A DNA stretch of 64,000 bases, from contig JANPYM010000012.1 in the NCBI GenBank assembly GCA_025890175.1, forward strand, positions 1,099,388 to 1,163,387, written 5' to 3'. Numbering within the stretch: the first letter of the stretch is position 1; each line of letters starts with the position of its first letter. Shown piece by piece: positions 24,107 to 38,100 of this stretch. Source of the DNA: Ciborinia camelliae (Eukaryota > Ascomycota > Leotiomycetes > Helotiales > Sclerotiniaceae). A model generated the notes under the pieces. It worked only from the letters and a program-made list of their open reading frames with translations. It made no database searches and had not been told where the DNA came from. A program made the translations under genes and the position numbers.

Positions 24107-27100
24107 GATGATGTGACCTCGGGATACCAGGTAGATGGATGGATGGATGATGATGGATGTCAACCAGTGAGCAAGCAAGCAAAAAAGACAATAACCACAC
24201 CACGCCCGTCTACCTCCGTGGAGGGGACGAGCGAGGATATATTATTTTTCGCAGGTTTTCTCTCTCTCTTTCTCTTTTCCTTGGGTTGCTCAGCTTGGTT
24301 TCAGTTCCGTTCAGTTCAGTTCAATTGATGATATGACGAGGGTGGATATTCAATTGTAGTCTGATATATTTCCACGCATGGGAAATCCTTAAATTCCGTC
24401 TCGAACGTTCTCGACAATCGTTGCGCATGGACCGTTGCATGACAAGAATAGATGGATGGATTGGACTCGAAGTCGAGTATTCCGGAGGTTTTTGGGGGGT
24501 GGAGGGGTGGATATAGTGATAGGGCTGGGTGTTTGACTTTTTTGACCGTCGCGAGAATCTTTCTTTTTCTTCTTGGGTTATTGTCTTTTCTCCAAAATGT
24601 TGTTCTGGAAGCTTTTATGGCGATACAATGTGGAACAATGGTGGAGGGATGATATTGTATTCCGAGGGTGGAGGGTGGAGATTGATAGTTCAATGTGATG
24701 GGATGGGATGGGATGGGATATGATATGATATGGTGAATGATATTGTTATTCGTATATAAATAAAGTCAAGATTGATTGGAGCGTTCGTAATCTTTCGTAA
24801 TCCTTTGAATTGGTACAAGGTTATTTGTAGGAGAAGAAGTGATCAGTTTCAAAATTGGAGGTTGCCAAAGATTAATATTATTTGCAGAAATGGATGGATG
24901 GATGGATGGATGAATGGAATGGGCGTTGATAATGAGTGAGGTGTGCATGTGGTGAGACGAGATGGTGAAGGATACTTACTGGGTATATTTGTATGGGGTT
25001 CCTGTTCCTTGAATTCTCATATATAGATAGATATCGCATGCACAAGGTTGGTTGGTTGGTATTTGTGATTGATCGATGGATTCGGGGCTGACTCTGAATA
25101 TAGAATATTGAGGTACGGAGTAGTATTTCTTGAATTTTGATTCTGTTTTCTAGAGTAAATTATTATATAAACCTAGATTCTAGTTGTTTATTGCTTCAAA
25201 ACTCAAGATGAACTTCTACTTTACTTCTAGAAGTACGAGTTGTAGAAATTAGGTGTTGTTATTCATGAAGACGTTGATATGTATGATTTTGATTTTGGTG
25301 ATAATAATGGTTCAAGGACGGACTCAAGGTTATGGTTCTTGTGTCTCGTCTTGCTTGCAGCTTGCTTTTGATAAAACGTGGGGCCCTGCCATGCGATGCG
25401 GAATTGTGGGATAAGACTCGACCTAAGGTACAAATTGAAAGTTGGAAAGCTAGAAGGAACCTTCAATAATAATAATATGAATATTGATATCGATATCGAT
25501 ATCGATATCATTTAGGTCATTGGATAAAAATAGGTTTCCGTGTCATTGACCTACCTTGTATCATCTAGATTCTAAAGATCATTAGAAATACTGTACATAT
25601 ATTCACATGCGTGTTTGCCAACTTTGCGGTTTATCATTCAAAAATAATCCTTCCTCTTCCTAAGTACATATTCATACTGTAAAAAGTAATCAAGATTTCC
25701 TAATCCCGATTCTCATTCTTCATCTGATTCGTCCTTCTCAGCTTTCAAGTGGGTGGCGCGATACGGTACACCGGTATCATCAGTACAGTAAGAAACCCGT
25801 TCGTTTCGTTCGTTCGTTCATCTGGGCCATTTAATATTTCAACCCGCAGTTTTGGGAACCAGTGGGAAGGAAGCACGAAAGCTTGAAATGTGTGGGCACT
25901 GGGCATGAAGGAGGTTCTCTCGGGTAAGTACAGTACAGTACAGTAAACCTCCAGCTTACCGAGTACAATATGAATTTTCTATACTACAATAGATAGGTAG
26001 CTTCTTAACCTTATTTATATACTCTATACGTAGTAGTATTGTATTTTCAGATATTGCATCAAGAATATAATCAAGATGACCTTGGGAATAGATGAATACA
26101 GTACCTAGTGGGGGGTACAAAATACTGTAAAATAAAATCCTCGAGTAAAATAGAAAAGAAAATCATAGGGCGAACGATTCCAATTATCATTATTGAAAAG
26201 ATAAGAAAGAACCTTTTTAGGCTTTCGGATTTTCGGATTTTGGGATTTTGGGATTTTTCAGCCACTGACCCACTGGATAGGAATCCTACCTAGGGTTACA
26301 ATTGTATAAGTTCCTACCTAGTTGATTTAGTTGATTAGATAATGAAGCGGTTGGTTGGTTAGTTGTTGGTTTGGTTTGGTTTGGTTTGGTTTTGGTTTGC
26401 GAGTGATATTGAATCTTGATATCGATATTTCATATGGAGGGCTATTGAGCTGAAGTAATGGTTGTATAGTAGGTTACCAATACAAGTACAGAGAGTATAT
26501 ACGTACAATTAGTTCTACGTACAATCAATTCTACATAATCTTTAAATCTTATATGAAGGCTGAAGGCTTGAACCAAAAACGTGAAAGTAAGGTGTTATGT
26601 GATACCAAACATCATTTGAAATTCCCGTCATGTAGTATTCCAGTCATGTCGTACATAGATGGATGGAATAGTGATGCCTAGAGCTGAATGAATCTCGACT
26701 CTCGACTCTTGTTGTACACGCTCCCGTCGTTGTACAAGATCTCAATTCCAGAAAGTCCTTGTATATATGTGTGTGCTAGGTATTGTACATATAGTATATA
26801 TTACGGAGAGTAGATATGTTATAACGCAACGCCTTACTTAACCTTACATCATATCATATCTTACATCATATCATATCTTACATCACGTATAATATGAGAC
26901 CAGAATCATCACATACGGTATTCAACTCAAGTCGACTTCAAGCCAAGGTAGGTAAGGTGGTAAGGTGATAAGGGAGGAATGTCAAGACTTAAGGCTGACA
27001 TGCGGGATAATCATACAGTACCTAGGTAATGTAAATTGGAATTTCCAGCTAGATACCTACCTAACTACTGTACCGTATCTATCAGCCAGTATGTATGTAT

Positions 27101-28226
27101 GTAGACATGTATTGGATAGAATATTTCAATACAACCTAGACCTAGACCTAGGACGGTAACCACACCGACAAAGCGGCTGTGATATCATATGAACATACAG
27201 TCAAATAATTAACGATGATAAGGGTTCCAATCCAAATGCAAATGCAAATCCAAGTAGTACCTATGCAGATATTGACAGAAGCAGATATATCTAGCTCCTC
27301 CATCTACTCCATCTACTCTACGACTACATAGTTCCGAGGATGGGGGAAAGGTGAAGTTTAAGACAAGACAGGGGGACCACGCGACTCGCGAGGAGAGGGA
27401 GGTATCTTTAAGTCAGGTGCGGAGGTGGATTTTCACCGAAAAAGATGCTGGGTGGGGGAATTTGGAGGGGTGCGAAGCTTGGGTATTAATTTGTATAGTA
27501 TTCCTGACGCTCGTGCCGAAAAAGTAGGTAGGTATCAGAGTACCTACCTACCTACCAAGGTAATGAAAATACCTTATCTTGGGTAATGAACTACCGATGT
27601 AGGTATTTGGAATTCTATTTATGAATAGATATAGATAATATTTGAATATTGAGGTTGAGATTGAGATTACTGTATATCAGAACGGAAGACCTAGATAGGT
27701 ATATATCTACAGTGCTGGAGTAGATAGTATTGTAGTAATCTTGTACGGTTATATATAATGTATAGGTACCTAGGTATTTAAGTACATATATATCCCACTT
27801 TTCTTTATTCATATGTGTATTGTATATTGTATGATATCATATAAAGAAGAATATCGGAAAGCCTAGGTAGGCATTTTTTACTTTTTACCTACCTTTTATG
27901 GTAATAATGTTTATGAATGAATGAATGTTGGAACACATAACATAACATGTGAAAGATGGAATTCGATATCTGGATGTTAACCCGAATCTAAGCGCGAGAA
28001 TTAAGCCGATAAATTGATTTGATTGATAAAAGAAAACGAGTTGTGTGTTAGTTCTTTTGATATGGATGAGATTGGTTTTATTGTGTTGCGTGAGGTGAGA
28101 TGATGAGATGGAAAAATCGTGGGGGGGATAAATTAGCTTATACTGTAATCGGAATATTATATTCATATTCATAGTGGGAGAAGATCGTGAATTCGAACGG
28201 TTATATCTGTGGAAACTCTCCCAACC
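24107..28226. other. Long repeat-rich intergenic region
   Basis: About 4.1 kb with no supportable gene. It holds many short tandem repeats: GATGG units near 24700-24730, TGGA units at 24890-24915, GATATC units at 25485-25509, GGTTT units near 26370-26400, and scattered TACCTACC/CCTAGGTA strings (27055, 27540, 27770, 27880). Longest open frames are under 100 codons and match nothing. Confidence 0.55.
25485..25509. repeat. GATATC microsatellite
   Basis: Four tandem GATATC units; each unit is its own reverse complement, so the tract can fold on itself. Confidence 0.85.
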
Positions 28227-29186
28227 TCAAAGATACGGAGCACCAACAAAGATGCTCAATGGTAAACTACAAGCCACGGCATAATTTGGCATATCAACAA
28301 TTTCCGCAATCTTCAAATTTGCAGCCACACTCGCAAGCATATATGCTTCCTGTCTATCCAACCCCTTCTCTCCCACCATCCAAGCGATTAATCCCCTCAA
28401 TGCCTTTCTACTTGCTTCTCTCAAATCAGCATCGATTCCCAATGCAGCATATTCACCTTTATCCACCGGAGTGACACTTTGAGGAGGAACGCAAAAATGT
28501 GGACTTTGAACCCATGGTTTGTCTTTCTCGACCGTCAAACGAATGGTGGCTTTCATGGGCGTCTCAATCGCCGTTCCACACACTTCCCCATCTCCTTGCG
28601 CTGCATGTCCATCCCCACAACTGAATAGAGCCCCGGGAACTTGGACGGGAAGATAGAGGATGGATCCTTGAGTAATGTATTTGCAATCGATATTCCCACC
28701 CGTCTCATAAGGAGGAACGGTAGAGAATCCCCCCTCTTCCCCTCGTGCCACCCCCACCACTCCGAGAAATGGTCTCACGGGAACATGGATTCCTTCCTTA
28801 AATACCGCAAAATCTTCCCCCTTGGAAAGATCCCATATCTTGAGTGATGCATCGGGATATTCATCGGCTAGTAAACCGAATCCAAATGATCCTGGTAAAC
28901 AACATGTCCAACCATAATCAGCGGGTTTGAGGGATAAGAATTCGACTTTGAGGATATCGCCTGGTGATGCACCGTTGATGTAAACGGGTCCAAATGCAGG
29001 GTCGGCTTTCGAGATGTCGAAGTTCGAGACCGCGCTGATGTCGGATGTCGAGGTGATTTGATTGGAGCCTCCGTCCAGAAGATCGAATGATATTTCAGAA
29101 CCGGAATTGATGGTTATGGCGGGTGTAAGGGATTTGTCCCATTTCATGTGGATGTTTGTTGTATTGATGTGGAATTTATGTGCCAT
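28227..29186 (-). CDS. Acetamidase/formamidase family protein
   Basis: Single exon of 319 residues, complete from ATG to stop, near the usual length of the short form of this family. The product would hydrolyse a short-chain amide (formamide or acetamide type) to the acid and ammonia in the cytosol. Recognisable family stretches in order: an N-terminal beta segment (HINTTNIHMKWDKS), GPVYINGASPGDILKVE, GFGLLADEYPDASLKIW, the PPYETGGNIDCKYIT stretch, GALFSCGDGHAAQGDGEVCG (the most conserved part of the family), then ETPMKATIRLTV and a C-terminal helix pair. No signal peptide was seen. Actual substrate preference cannot be read from sequence. It stands alone, with no nitrogen-use genes next to it. 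Confidence 0.9.
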   Translation of the reverse strand: MAHKFHINTTNIHMKWDKSLTPAITINSGSEISFDLLDGGSNQITSTSDISAVSNFDISKADPAFGPVYINGASPGDILKVEFLSLKPADYGWTCCLPGSFGFGLLADEYPDASLKIWDLSKGEDFAVFKEGIHVPVRPFLGVVGVARGEEGGFSTVPPYETGGNIDCKYITQGSILYLPVQVPGALFSCGDGHAAQGDGEVCGTAIETPMKATIRLTVEKDKPWVQSPHFCVPPQSVTPVDKGEYAALGIDADLREASRKALRGLIAWMVGEKGLDRQEAYMLASVAANLKIAEIVDMPNYAVACSLPLSIFVGAPYL

Positions 29187-30163
29187 GATTTGATGGATGG
29201 ATGGATGAGTGATGAGTTGAAAGTTTGATGCGATACTACCTACCTACTATCGTTCATTTGAAATTACATGGAAATGGAAATGGAAATGGAAATATATACG
29301 AGTATTTCTCTCCGCGTCGAACGATGAAGGAGGGGGAGTGGGGTCGATGTAAGACTGCATTAGGAAGGGGAGAAGAGTATACTAATCGTGTAACCATTGC
29401 TGACATTAGATAGATGACTTTCATAGAGGATGATACCAGTACGGTACGGAGATAATCACATATTTCACTATCCCTTCATAACCGCAATTGTAATAGTAAT
29501 TTTGTTCGTGTCTATAGCCTTACTATATTAGAAACCATTTGATACGACTTCGTTTGATTAAAAGCTACCTATGTAAATAAAGAAACATAAATACTAATTA
29601 AAACTGTGAATAGTTACATATTTTAATGTCCTCCGGAACTTTCTTTTCAATCGGCAGTTGTCATTTTGTCCGTGCTTTTTATTTGACGTGACTTCCGACC
29701 ATTGGACGCGACCCCACTAAACTTTTTTATTTACAATCAATAATGCTGTAGTACTCCATAAGGTACCGGTGGCAGCTTCCTTCCAACATGGAAAGCTTCA
29801 AAGTTTGGAACCCTTCACCCAATATCATTCATGCCATACCACACCATACCATGGTGTTTGATTGCCCATAATGAGTATTGATGGCAAGAAGTACCAGTAC
29901 CTGTCTCGAGCAGCTTAATATCTATCTTACCATTACCATTACCATTACCATTACCATTACCATGATCCAACCAAAAGAATAAGTATCAATCTGCTCATCA
30001 AAAAAAGTGTAACCCGTCAGTCCACCAAGTCAACATCAACCTACCTACCTCCATACCTCCATTGTCAACCCCACCGACAATAATCAAATATACAGGAGAA
30101 ACCGGCCTTCACTCGCTCACTCTTCACTTCCTCAACTCCTCACCTCAACCAAACTGACACACC
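29187..30163. other. Divergent intergenic region between amidase and cofactor D genes
   Basis: About 980 bases shared as upstream DNA by two divergent genes. It contains GGAAAT units at about 29273-29292 and an ACCATT tract at 29928-29962. The last 100 bases before the cofactor D start are C/T-rich (CTCACTCTTCACTTCCTCAAC type), as is common before fungal transcription starts. Confidence 0.5.
29928..29962. repeat. ACCATT hexanucleotide repeat
   Basis: About six tandem ACCATT units roughly 200 bases upstream of the cofactor D start codon. Confidence 0.85.
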
Positions 30164-33100
30164 ATGAACCGGGAGCGGTCGCAAGAGCTCATAATGGATC
30201 TCGATGAAGATGATAAAGATGTTCAACTCCAGACCACATCAGGAAAACTGTTGGAAGATTTCGAGAAATCCCTAGGTCCATTCCTTCATGTTACTAATAA
30301 GCGTCGACTGGAAACAAGAGAAACAGCAGAAACGGAAAGATTGGCAGCATTGGTATTGATATCCCTATATTTTCGTATTATAATATCTGCTAATTTTCTT
30401 CATAGCTAGATAATTTTCAAGAACTTCCTCAACTTCTTGATCCACATCTTCAACGATTAGTACCGAGACTAGCTAACGCCTTCATTCACTCCATATCGAC
30501 AGTACCTTCGAAGCCTACTACTATAAATCATAACCCATTTCGCATCCCTCTACGAAGAGCTATTTGCCAATTACTATATGTATTTTGTAAGGTTAGAGGA
30601 GAGAAGGTTATCGTTCAATTTCTGAGTACAGAAACCAGGCATATTGGTTTATTGCTTTCTGCCATCGAGAAAGGCACATCGGAAAATATGGGAGAATTGG
30701 AAGAAATATGGGACTGGGAGGAACGATACATTACTTTACTTTGGCTCTCGCAGTTGATGATGGCACCTTTCGGTCTCGATTCTTTGTCATCTAATTCTTC
30801 GCCCTCTAATTCTTCGCTCAGTGGCATCGTTTTATCTTTTCCTTGGATCATACCATTGCCAACCAATGTTCCTGATGTAGCGTTGCGATCCCTTTCATTA
30901 GCCTTGAGGTATCTCCCGTCACCTGGAAAGGAAAAAGATGCCGCAAAAATTCTACTAGTAAGAATTGCTCTCCGTAAAGACATGCAGGACCTCGGGCTAT
31001 TGCATTGTTTAGTATTATCGGCAACATCTGCTTTTAATTCAACGGGCGGAACTTTGCTTATACACTTTGCCAATGGGGTTTTGTCTTTTCTCGCTGGAGT
31101 TCTCAGGTCATCCATGGACACGGCTTACATGGAGCCTTATCTGTCACTGATATTTGAAGCTATTCATCAAATCATGGTGGATAGTGTGGATAGTAAGTTT
31201 GAAGAAATCCGAAAATCGGCCGTTTCTATAAAGTTAGCCATCAAAATATTTCGTTGCATTGCTTTGCTCAATATACGTCCATCATTCACAACTACAGAGA
31301 GGATGCTGAATGAGCCGATTGACTTCATCCTTCAGATGCTATCGGAACCATCAACACCCGTTAGACTAGCTGCGAGTAAGGCATTAAGTCACGTCATTTT
31401 AAAACTACGACCCGAACATGCCATTGAAATGGTAGAATCAATTCTCGATGTATTAACGGATAACTCAGGCAAAGATGCTTTGACTTGGCATGGCCACGTA
31501 TTAACACTGTCGCATCTGTTGTATCATCGCTCAGCACCAAAATCTCTACTTGGTGATGTCATTTCTCTTCTTCTCAAAGCTTTATCATTTGAGCAGAAAT
31601 CTATCTCTGGAAGCTCCATTGGAACTAATGTGCGAGATGCTGCAAACTTCGGAATATGGGCTGTAGCTCGACGATACTCGACCACGGAACTACAAGTTAT
31701 TGACATTGAATCTGAAGAATTTATTCGCCCGTTGATGACAAACACCACTATACAAATTTTAGCAACACACCTAGTTGTTTCTGCATGTTTAGATCCTGCT
31801 GGTAATATACGCCGTGGATCATCTGCAGCACTCCAAGAGCTGGTAGGTCGCCATCCAGGTACTATAATTGAAGGTCTCAATTTGATACAAATCGTTGACT
31901 ATCACGCTGTGGCTCTTCGATCAAGAGGAATATTGGAAGTGGCAGTGTCAGCCTCTTCGCTATCTTACATTACAAGCCACCAAGAGTCCAGGCACCACTA
32001 TGGGGACGCACTCCTTGAAGCGCTGCGAGGTTGGCGCGGGGTCGGCGATTTGAGTATTCTTACAAGGCGAGATTGTGCTGAAGCTTTCCGTCTTATCAAC
32101 TGCTCCATGGGGTACCCTCGAGACTGCTCTAGCAAATATAAAACTTCTATTGATACCATAATCAGTCTGGATCGACAAATTAAGAGACTCCTGGACCGTG
32201 AAACCAACGAACGACATGGGCTACTCCTTTTTATGTCTGGAGCTATTCTTGAACATCCAAAGCTTTACGAAGATATTCCCCTAACGTTGCATTCTCCCGA
32301 ATTTGACTATTTGCAATATATTCAAATCTTCGAGATAGTCAACCCATATCTTCAAGAAATGATGCAAGGAAATTACTCCCGCCCCAAGCTGATTGCGGAA
32401 GCTTTGTGCTGTGTGCTCTTCCATTCATTCCGTATCTATGTGATGATCACGATATATTCGATGAAAGGGTATAGCTTCGCTCCTTTAACTCTTCTCCTCT
32501 TCAGATGGTTATCTGACTCGAGGACAAGAAAAGTTCTTCCTTTCGAATACGAGAAACCTTATGCAGAACATGTGATATCGGATGCACTGGGAAAATTTGA
32601 GGAAATACAAAACGCTGCCCATATCAACATGGGACATGTGCCACATTTTCACTGGGCACATATCTACGACTCAATGGAACCCAATGCATTTCGGTTCTTT
32701 GCGCTTGCTAAAGATTTTGTTCATAATGTCCTTGACATTGAACCTGAAATAGTCGGTCTTTGGTCGGCTTGCATTCGCAGGGTGTTCCTTTGGTCATCTT
32801 CTCTACGTCGGCGGTCGCTCGTTGATCCCTTGCTGGAGCGTATACGTCAATCAAACAATAATAACGCAGTTGAGAAGATGGCAGATCGATTGATCTTCTC
32901 CGCCGCTTGGGCTGCATATTCGTTGAATTTAGAATACCAGAATGAGATTCATGATGCAATCCATTCGAGATGGAAGACGACAAATATGAATGGTTATGAT
33001 CCTGTGATACGAACCGCATTGCTTGCATGCTTGTCAGAAGAGAGCAATATACCAGCGTTTAAAATTATGAGGTTTTGGGAAATCATCTCCGAGGGACTCG

Positions 33101-34183
33101 ATGACTACCATATAGATCCGGTACAAGGTGATACTGGATCGTGGGTTCGATCAGAAGCCATTAAAGGGGCGGAAATTCTTCTATCCATGGATTTAGGACA
33201 GGATTCTTCTAATCAGAAAGTGTTTTCAACTATATTTTCGAAGCTCTTAAGACTTTGCACAGAGAGGTTGGACAAGGTGCGAATGTTGGCTAAGAAGGCT
33301 ATTCTGACAATTCTTGTATCAAGGTTCGCTTAACTTCTTTCCAAATATCTTCTTACTTCTAACTTTATTTTCGAATAGCCCTGAGGCTTTATCTTTCGAG
33401 CAAAGTTCGATCTCTTCGTACGAACATTTTCGATTCATGCTAGATCTACAAACTAGCAATCTTCAACTCATAGCAATCCCAGGGTTACAGTGGCGTCCTT
33501 CATGGACGGAAAGATTGTTGGAGGGTTACGTAACCTCAGCACAAGGAGGGCATGAAGGTTTAATCCGCGTTAGTCGTGCGGCTTTGATGGACTTTTGTAA
33601 AATGGACCCGAAAAATCAAGAATGTATTGGTCCGGCTCTGGCTAGAAATTTAGAAACTCATCATTGCAAGAACGATAGAGTGATTATTCCTACATTGGAA
33701 ATTGTCGCGCTCTTACTAGATTCGGAACTCATGTATAAATTCTACCCTGAAATGTAAGCATATTAATTAATCTTTTAATCGGCTTCGCATATTTTTTTGC
33801 TAATAAAAACATTTAGTCAATACCGAATGCTTTACAACCTTATTGTAAAGGAGGCATATAAATCGAAAGAAATTCCCAAATTAATCGCGGCCGCCAAATG
33901 TTTTGCGATGCTCTCTCGAGCGTATCCGAATGCCATTGATCGATTGTTAAACATGCTTTGGCATCATTACCCTATGGCTCGGGTGGCGGCGGTGGATGAG
34001 TTGTTTATGTTGGGGTTCGAGTGTATGAAGGGGAGGGACTGCAAGTTTATGCACGGCAAGGTCAATGTGCTGGGGACTGAGCTCAGCCCGACTTCGTTTG
34101 CGAGAGAAATTTATGCGCAGGGTAGGGAGTTGGGATATCGAAAGGGTGAAATTTTTAAGTGGCTTGAGGAGTCTTGTGGTTGA
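30164..34183 (+). CDS. TBCD: Tubulin-folding cofactor D (TBCD; yeast Cin1 / fission yeast Alp1 type)
   Basis: Four exons, 30164-30352, 30406-33323, 33379-33753 and 33817-34183, giving 1282 residues with consistent phases; human TBCD is about 1190. The protein is an all-helical HEAT-repeat chaperone that captures beta-tubulin and helps assemble the alpha/beta dimer with cofactors E and C. Family marks seen: the WDWEERYITLLWLSQLMMAPF segment early in exon 2, repeated helical pairs, RLAASKALSHVILKLRPEH, a mid-protein block around RDCAEAFRLINCSMGYPRDC, and a C-terminal TBCD-specific region with HHYPMARVAAVDELFM. The final exon ends KWLEESCG. Introns are 53-63 bases. No lesions were found, as expected for a housekeeping gene. 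Confidence 0.9.
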
Positions 34184-35101
34184 GGGGTGGATGGGTGGAT
34201 GGGAGGGGGATGGGAGGGGAAGGGAGGGGAGGGGAAGAGAGGGGAGGGGAGGTGGTCAATTGGCACTTGTCATTATCCTAGATTGATAACTTGGGATACC
34301 TATTTAAAAGTTGCCAGGGGGTTTGGTATTTTTAGGAGGGGGAAGCTGATGAGATGGGGAAGTGATTACCAGGTAGTACAAGGGGATAAATGGGAATAAT
34401 GGGAAGACGGTGAAGAGTTGGTGAATATGCGTCTTATTTTAATATTCCTCGAGGTTTATTTTATTTGGTTCTCGCCAAATCACGCTTCGAAACATCAATA
34501 ATCTAATCCTATCCTTCCCAAACACCCCCTCGGGGATCCGATGTGAAAATGAAAAATGTGAAAGGAAAATCATGCATCGGTCTGTCAATCTCATTCCAAT
34601 CACTCACCCCCTCCCGCCCCAACTTCCTCCGATACTCACTCCACCGCATTGGGTGGGTGCTAACCTATCATATCATATAACCCTATGACGCCATGAAAGG
34701 ACCTGCATACGTACATCTGTGTATACGCGTTTTTTAAATACCTACACTCACATCGTCAGCTAGCGAGGCTTTTCTCCTTCAACCAAACATAGTGCAAGAG
34801 GTTTACGTTTCCAATGAATTATAAAGTAAAAGGGTTAGGGGGAAAGATGGGAAAGATGGGATAGCGGCTCTATACTCTTGATTATCGAATCGTCTGACTC
34901 CTTTATCTACCAACTAATAAGTATACCATGCTTCAAACCGGACAAGATTGTGATTTGAAGTCCGAGAGTTCACCACGCACCAAAATTGATTGTTCGAAAT
35001 AAACAATATACAGGTACATAATGACAGGACCTCCATATATAAAAACAGAAGTACATTTGTAAGCCTACTCAAAAGAACGCCCACTACACATGTCGTCATG
35101 T
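34184..35101. other. Intergenic region with G-rich tract
   Basis: 34190-34257 directly after the cofactor D stop is almost pure G/A with many GGGG runs on the plus strand (GGGAGGGG units), able in principle to form a G-quadruplex in DNA or in the 3' untranslated RNA. The remainder is AT-rich with no gene. Confidence 0.55.
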
Positions 35102-38100
35102 TCAATTTCCAGGATCCAACTCTAAGAAAGATCTACGACGATTCTTTTTTTTTGGTGCGTGGATTTCGTCAGCAGGTAGGCCTGTATTGGGATCATCATT
35201 TGATAGCCTTCTTTTCCTGCTACTTTCACTACTGGCTAAAATATCCTTGTTCGATGTACCAGCTGTAGAGATCGATGAGATAGGTTGCAATAAAAGAATC
35301 GACTCGTAATGCTCAGCCAATAGTATCTTTAGTGAATCTTGGTCCAAATTTAGGATGTGATCCCGCATAGTTTTGGTATATTTTCCGTGTTTTGAGCGCA
35401 GAGCTTCATAGTATGTTAAGATCTTTCTTGCCGATATTCGTTTCCCTTCGCGGATACACTTATTGACTTTTCCTCAAGATCGGCCAGAAGGCGGCCTTTT
35501 AAATGTTCGATTGCCTGGGCACTTTCTTCTCTTGTTTGGAAATCCGTTTTGAAAGTTTCTCCAATTCGTTCGGGGTGGGTCAAAAATTGGTCTAAATGCT
35601 TACAATGCGAACATCCGCATCCACGAGCACTTCGCACCCAATCCACTGGCCACCTGGGCTCCACGGGCTTGCATCTGAAGATATACCAACTGAGCGCGCT
35701 CTGGAAAAAGAGTTGGAGGGCTGGTGTATGCAGAAATTCAGGTGGATGCTTCCGGGACATGGCGATTAATGAGCAACAGAATGGTAAGAGGTGGGTGATA
35801 AACTCTTTCTCGTTGGCCTTTTGTGCCACACAAATAACATTGTCCAAAATACGTTTCATCTCCAGAGACATGCCAAGTCTATTAGCAGCATATAATATCT
35901 CAGCCAACCAAGAGTAATCGGGATACGTATCGTTGGGGGGCGGACGGGTATTGTAAAAGTCGAGCCCAAGCTTACCAGCAAAGATCCGATTGGAAAGAAT
36001 ATGTTGGTAGATAATCGTAAGATACCCAAACTGCTGTGAAGCGATGCAAGGCAGAAGCTTTCTAGCAATGAGCGCTAGAAGCTCAAAGACCATTGCGGTT
36101 TGGTTTATGTGGATCACTGGAAGAAGACTAGAATATACTCAGCATCAAATCACTGTTTCACGTGTGTCTCAGCCCTACATTTTGATGATTTTTCCGTGGC
36201 TCCAGGTATCTGCAACCTCCAGAAGCTGTTCACAACACACTATGGATCTGAGTTGGAGGGAATGCACTGCTAGCTCATACTGAGTAGCTGTCCATTCTGA
36301 ACTCAATTCGCGGTAGAGTTGTGAGGACACGTATTTGATGGCCCAACATCTAGAATAGATGTGCTCAATTTTCGCAAGGTAGTTTGCTATCCTAGGCATG
36401 TATCAATATCATTCCACCAGTATTTTCATGGTTATTGCAAGACTAACGTGGTTGAAAGCCAATCGGGCTCATGTTTTCTAGTCATGGTTGCAATCAAAGA
36501 TAAACTCTTTTCATTAGCAAAATAAGCTGGCAAGGCGCATTCAAAAAGCGTTTGGTGGTTGGTGTTTGCAATGAGAGTAAGCTTCTTGATCAAGGTTTCT
36601 TTCGAAAACCCTGATCGAACTGAGCCCCACGATCCGGGCTTTGTTTCAACCATTAATCCACATAAATAAATTAAATCCTCTAAAGTTGAAGGGTGAAGAT
36701 CCGATGGATTTTGCAAAAGATCAAAGAACGTGTCGATGGTTCTGTTGATGATGCTCTGGTTCTGGTTACTCAAGATGAACTTCCACTTGTAATTGCAGGG
36801 CATGATTAACACTATCTATTACGAGTTCAGTAACGTGTTTTAACGAAATCAAATCTGACTTACACTTCGGTGATAACTTTGTGAAAGAATATCATGACGC
36901 CGGTCGTAATATTGGTATTCCGGTACTCCATATTCGAATATATCTTCGAATATGTCTTGTATCAGGCTATCTTCGGTAAAACTAGGCTTGTTGCAGATCA
37001 AGGTACCGCTGAGTTCATTAACCCTGTTCAAGTTGAACGAGATCTCCATAACATCCTCAATAGTGCGGTTCTCATCATCACTTGATTCATCGTCATAACC
37101 ATTGTAACCATAATGACCGCAGGTTCCCTCAACCTTATGTTCAAATAATGCGAGGCAAACATAAAAGCCTACCCGTTGGCATACGTTGTGGAGTTTGCGA
37201 ACTGCAAAACGATCTGTACCTTGAAGATCCTTGTATGCAACTTTTAACCCATAATCCTCCTGTAGTGCATAGCCCAGGAAGTCATCCACAAGATCTCGAT
37301 TCTTGTTCCAACTACGGAGCAAAGATTGAAGATCCAGCATGGGGGCTACAACAGCAGATGCAGAACCTGAAAGCCCATCAGTAAAATAGCCACTTCATAA
37401 TTTATAACAATGAGGACAAGTGTGATGCCCATTAGAACCCATAATACAGGCGTAAAATTGGATCTGGCGTGGCAGATAGTGCGTCCAACAGTCCGGATTA
37501 TAGTCCGATTTGAAACTATTCAATATCCGAAACACTACCAATTTTTGAATATTTTGATCAAATCTTTCGATCAGATGTAAAATTTTCAGAACAATTTCGA
37601 AACTCCAAATTCATTCAATATTTTAAATAGATATAATATATAAAATTAGGATTTCTTTAGTGTCAGCAGTTCGGACAATTGGGAAGCCATGATGTCAGAT
37701 CGGAGCATCTTGCCACAAGATTGTGCGCACTTTGGAACTAGACCAGAAAGATCAAGGTGCTCGGGAGAATAGGATATTTGAGAGCAAAGACGGAGTAAAA
37801 GAACTCACTGATATCTTGAGGTGAAGTATGATGAAGATTATATCTAAGCACGATGCGGCGACCCCACGAAATTGGTGTGCTAGAGATTGAGATATCTGAG
37901 AACTTTGTGGCGATTAGCGTTTAATTTTAGGAATACCACAAACAACCCATGATAGAAAGGAGTATTCCCAATCCGATGACTTCGGCACAACAAGTTTCCT
38001 TACGTAACCACCGTGTTCGAGTGCAATCGTTTCCTCGAGCCGTGCAGATGGTAACATGATATCCAATATAGCAAAATGCCTCGGTGAATGCTCTGAACTG

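Noticed and set aside
30615..31880. Antisense frames (168 and 118 codons) inside the cofactor D gene
   Set aside because: Shadows of a long conserved coding exon on the other strand.
37380..37940. The missing oxygenase segment hidden in the long gap of the 2OG relic
   Set aside because: I read the minus-strand frames for the second-histidine block and found nothing resembling it.
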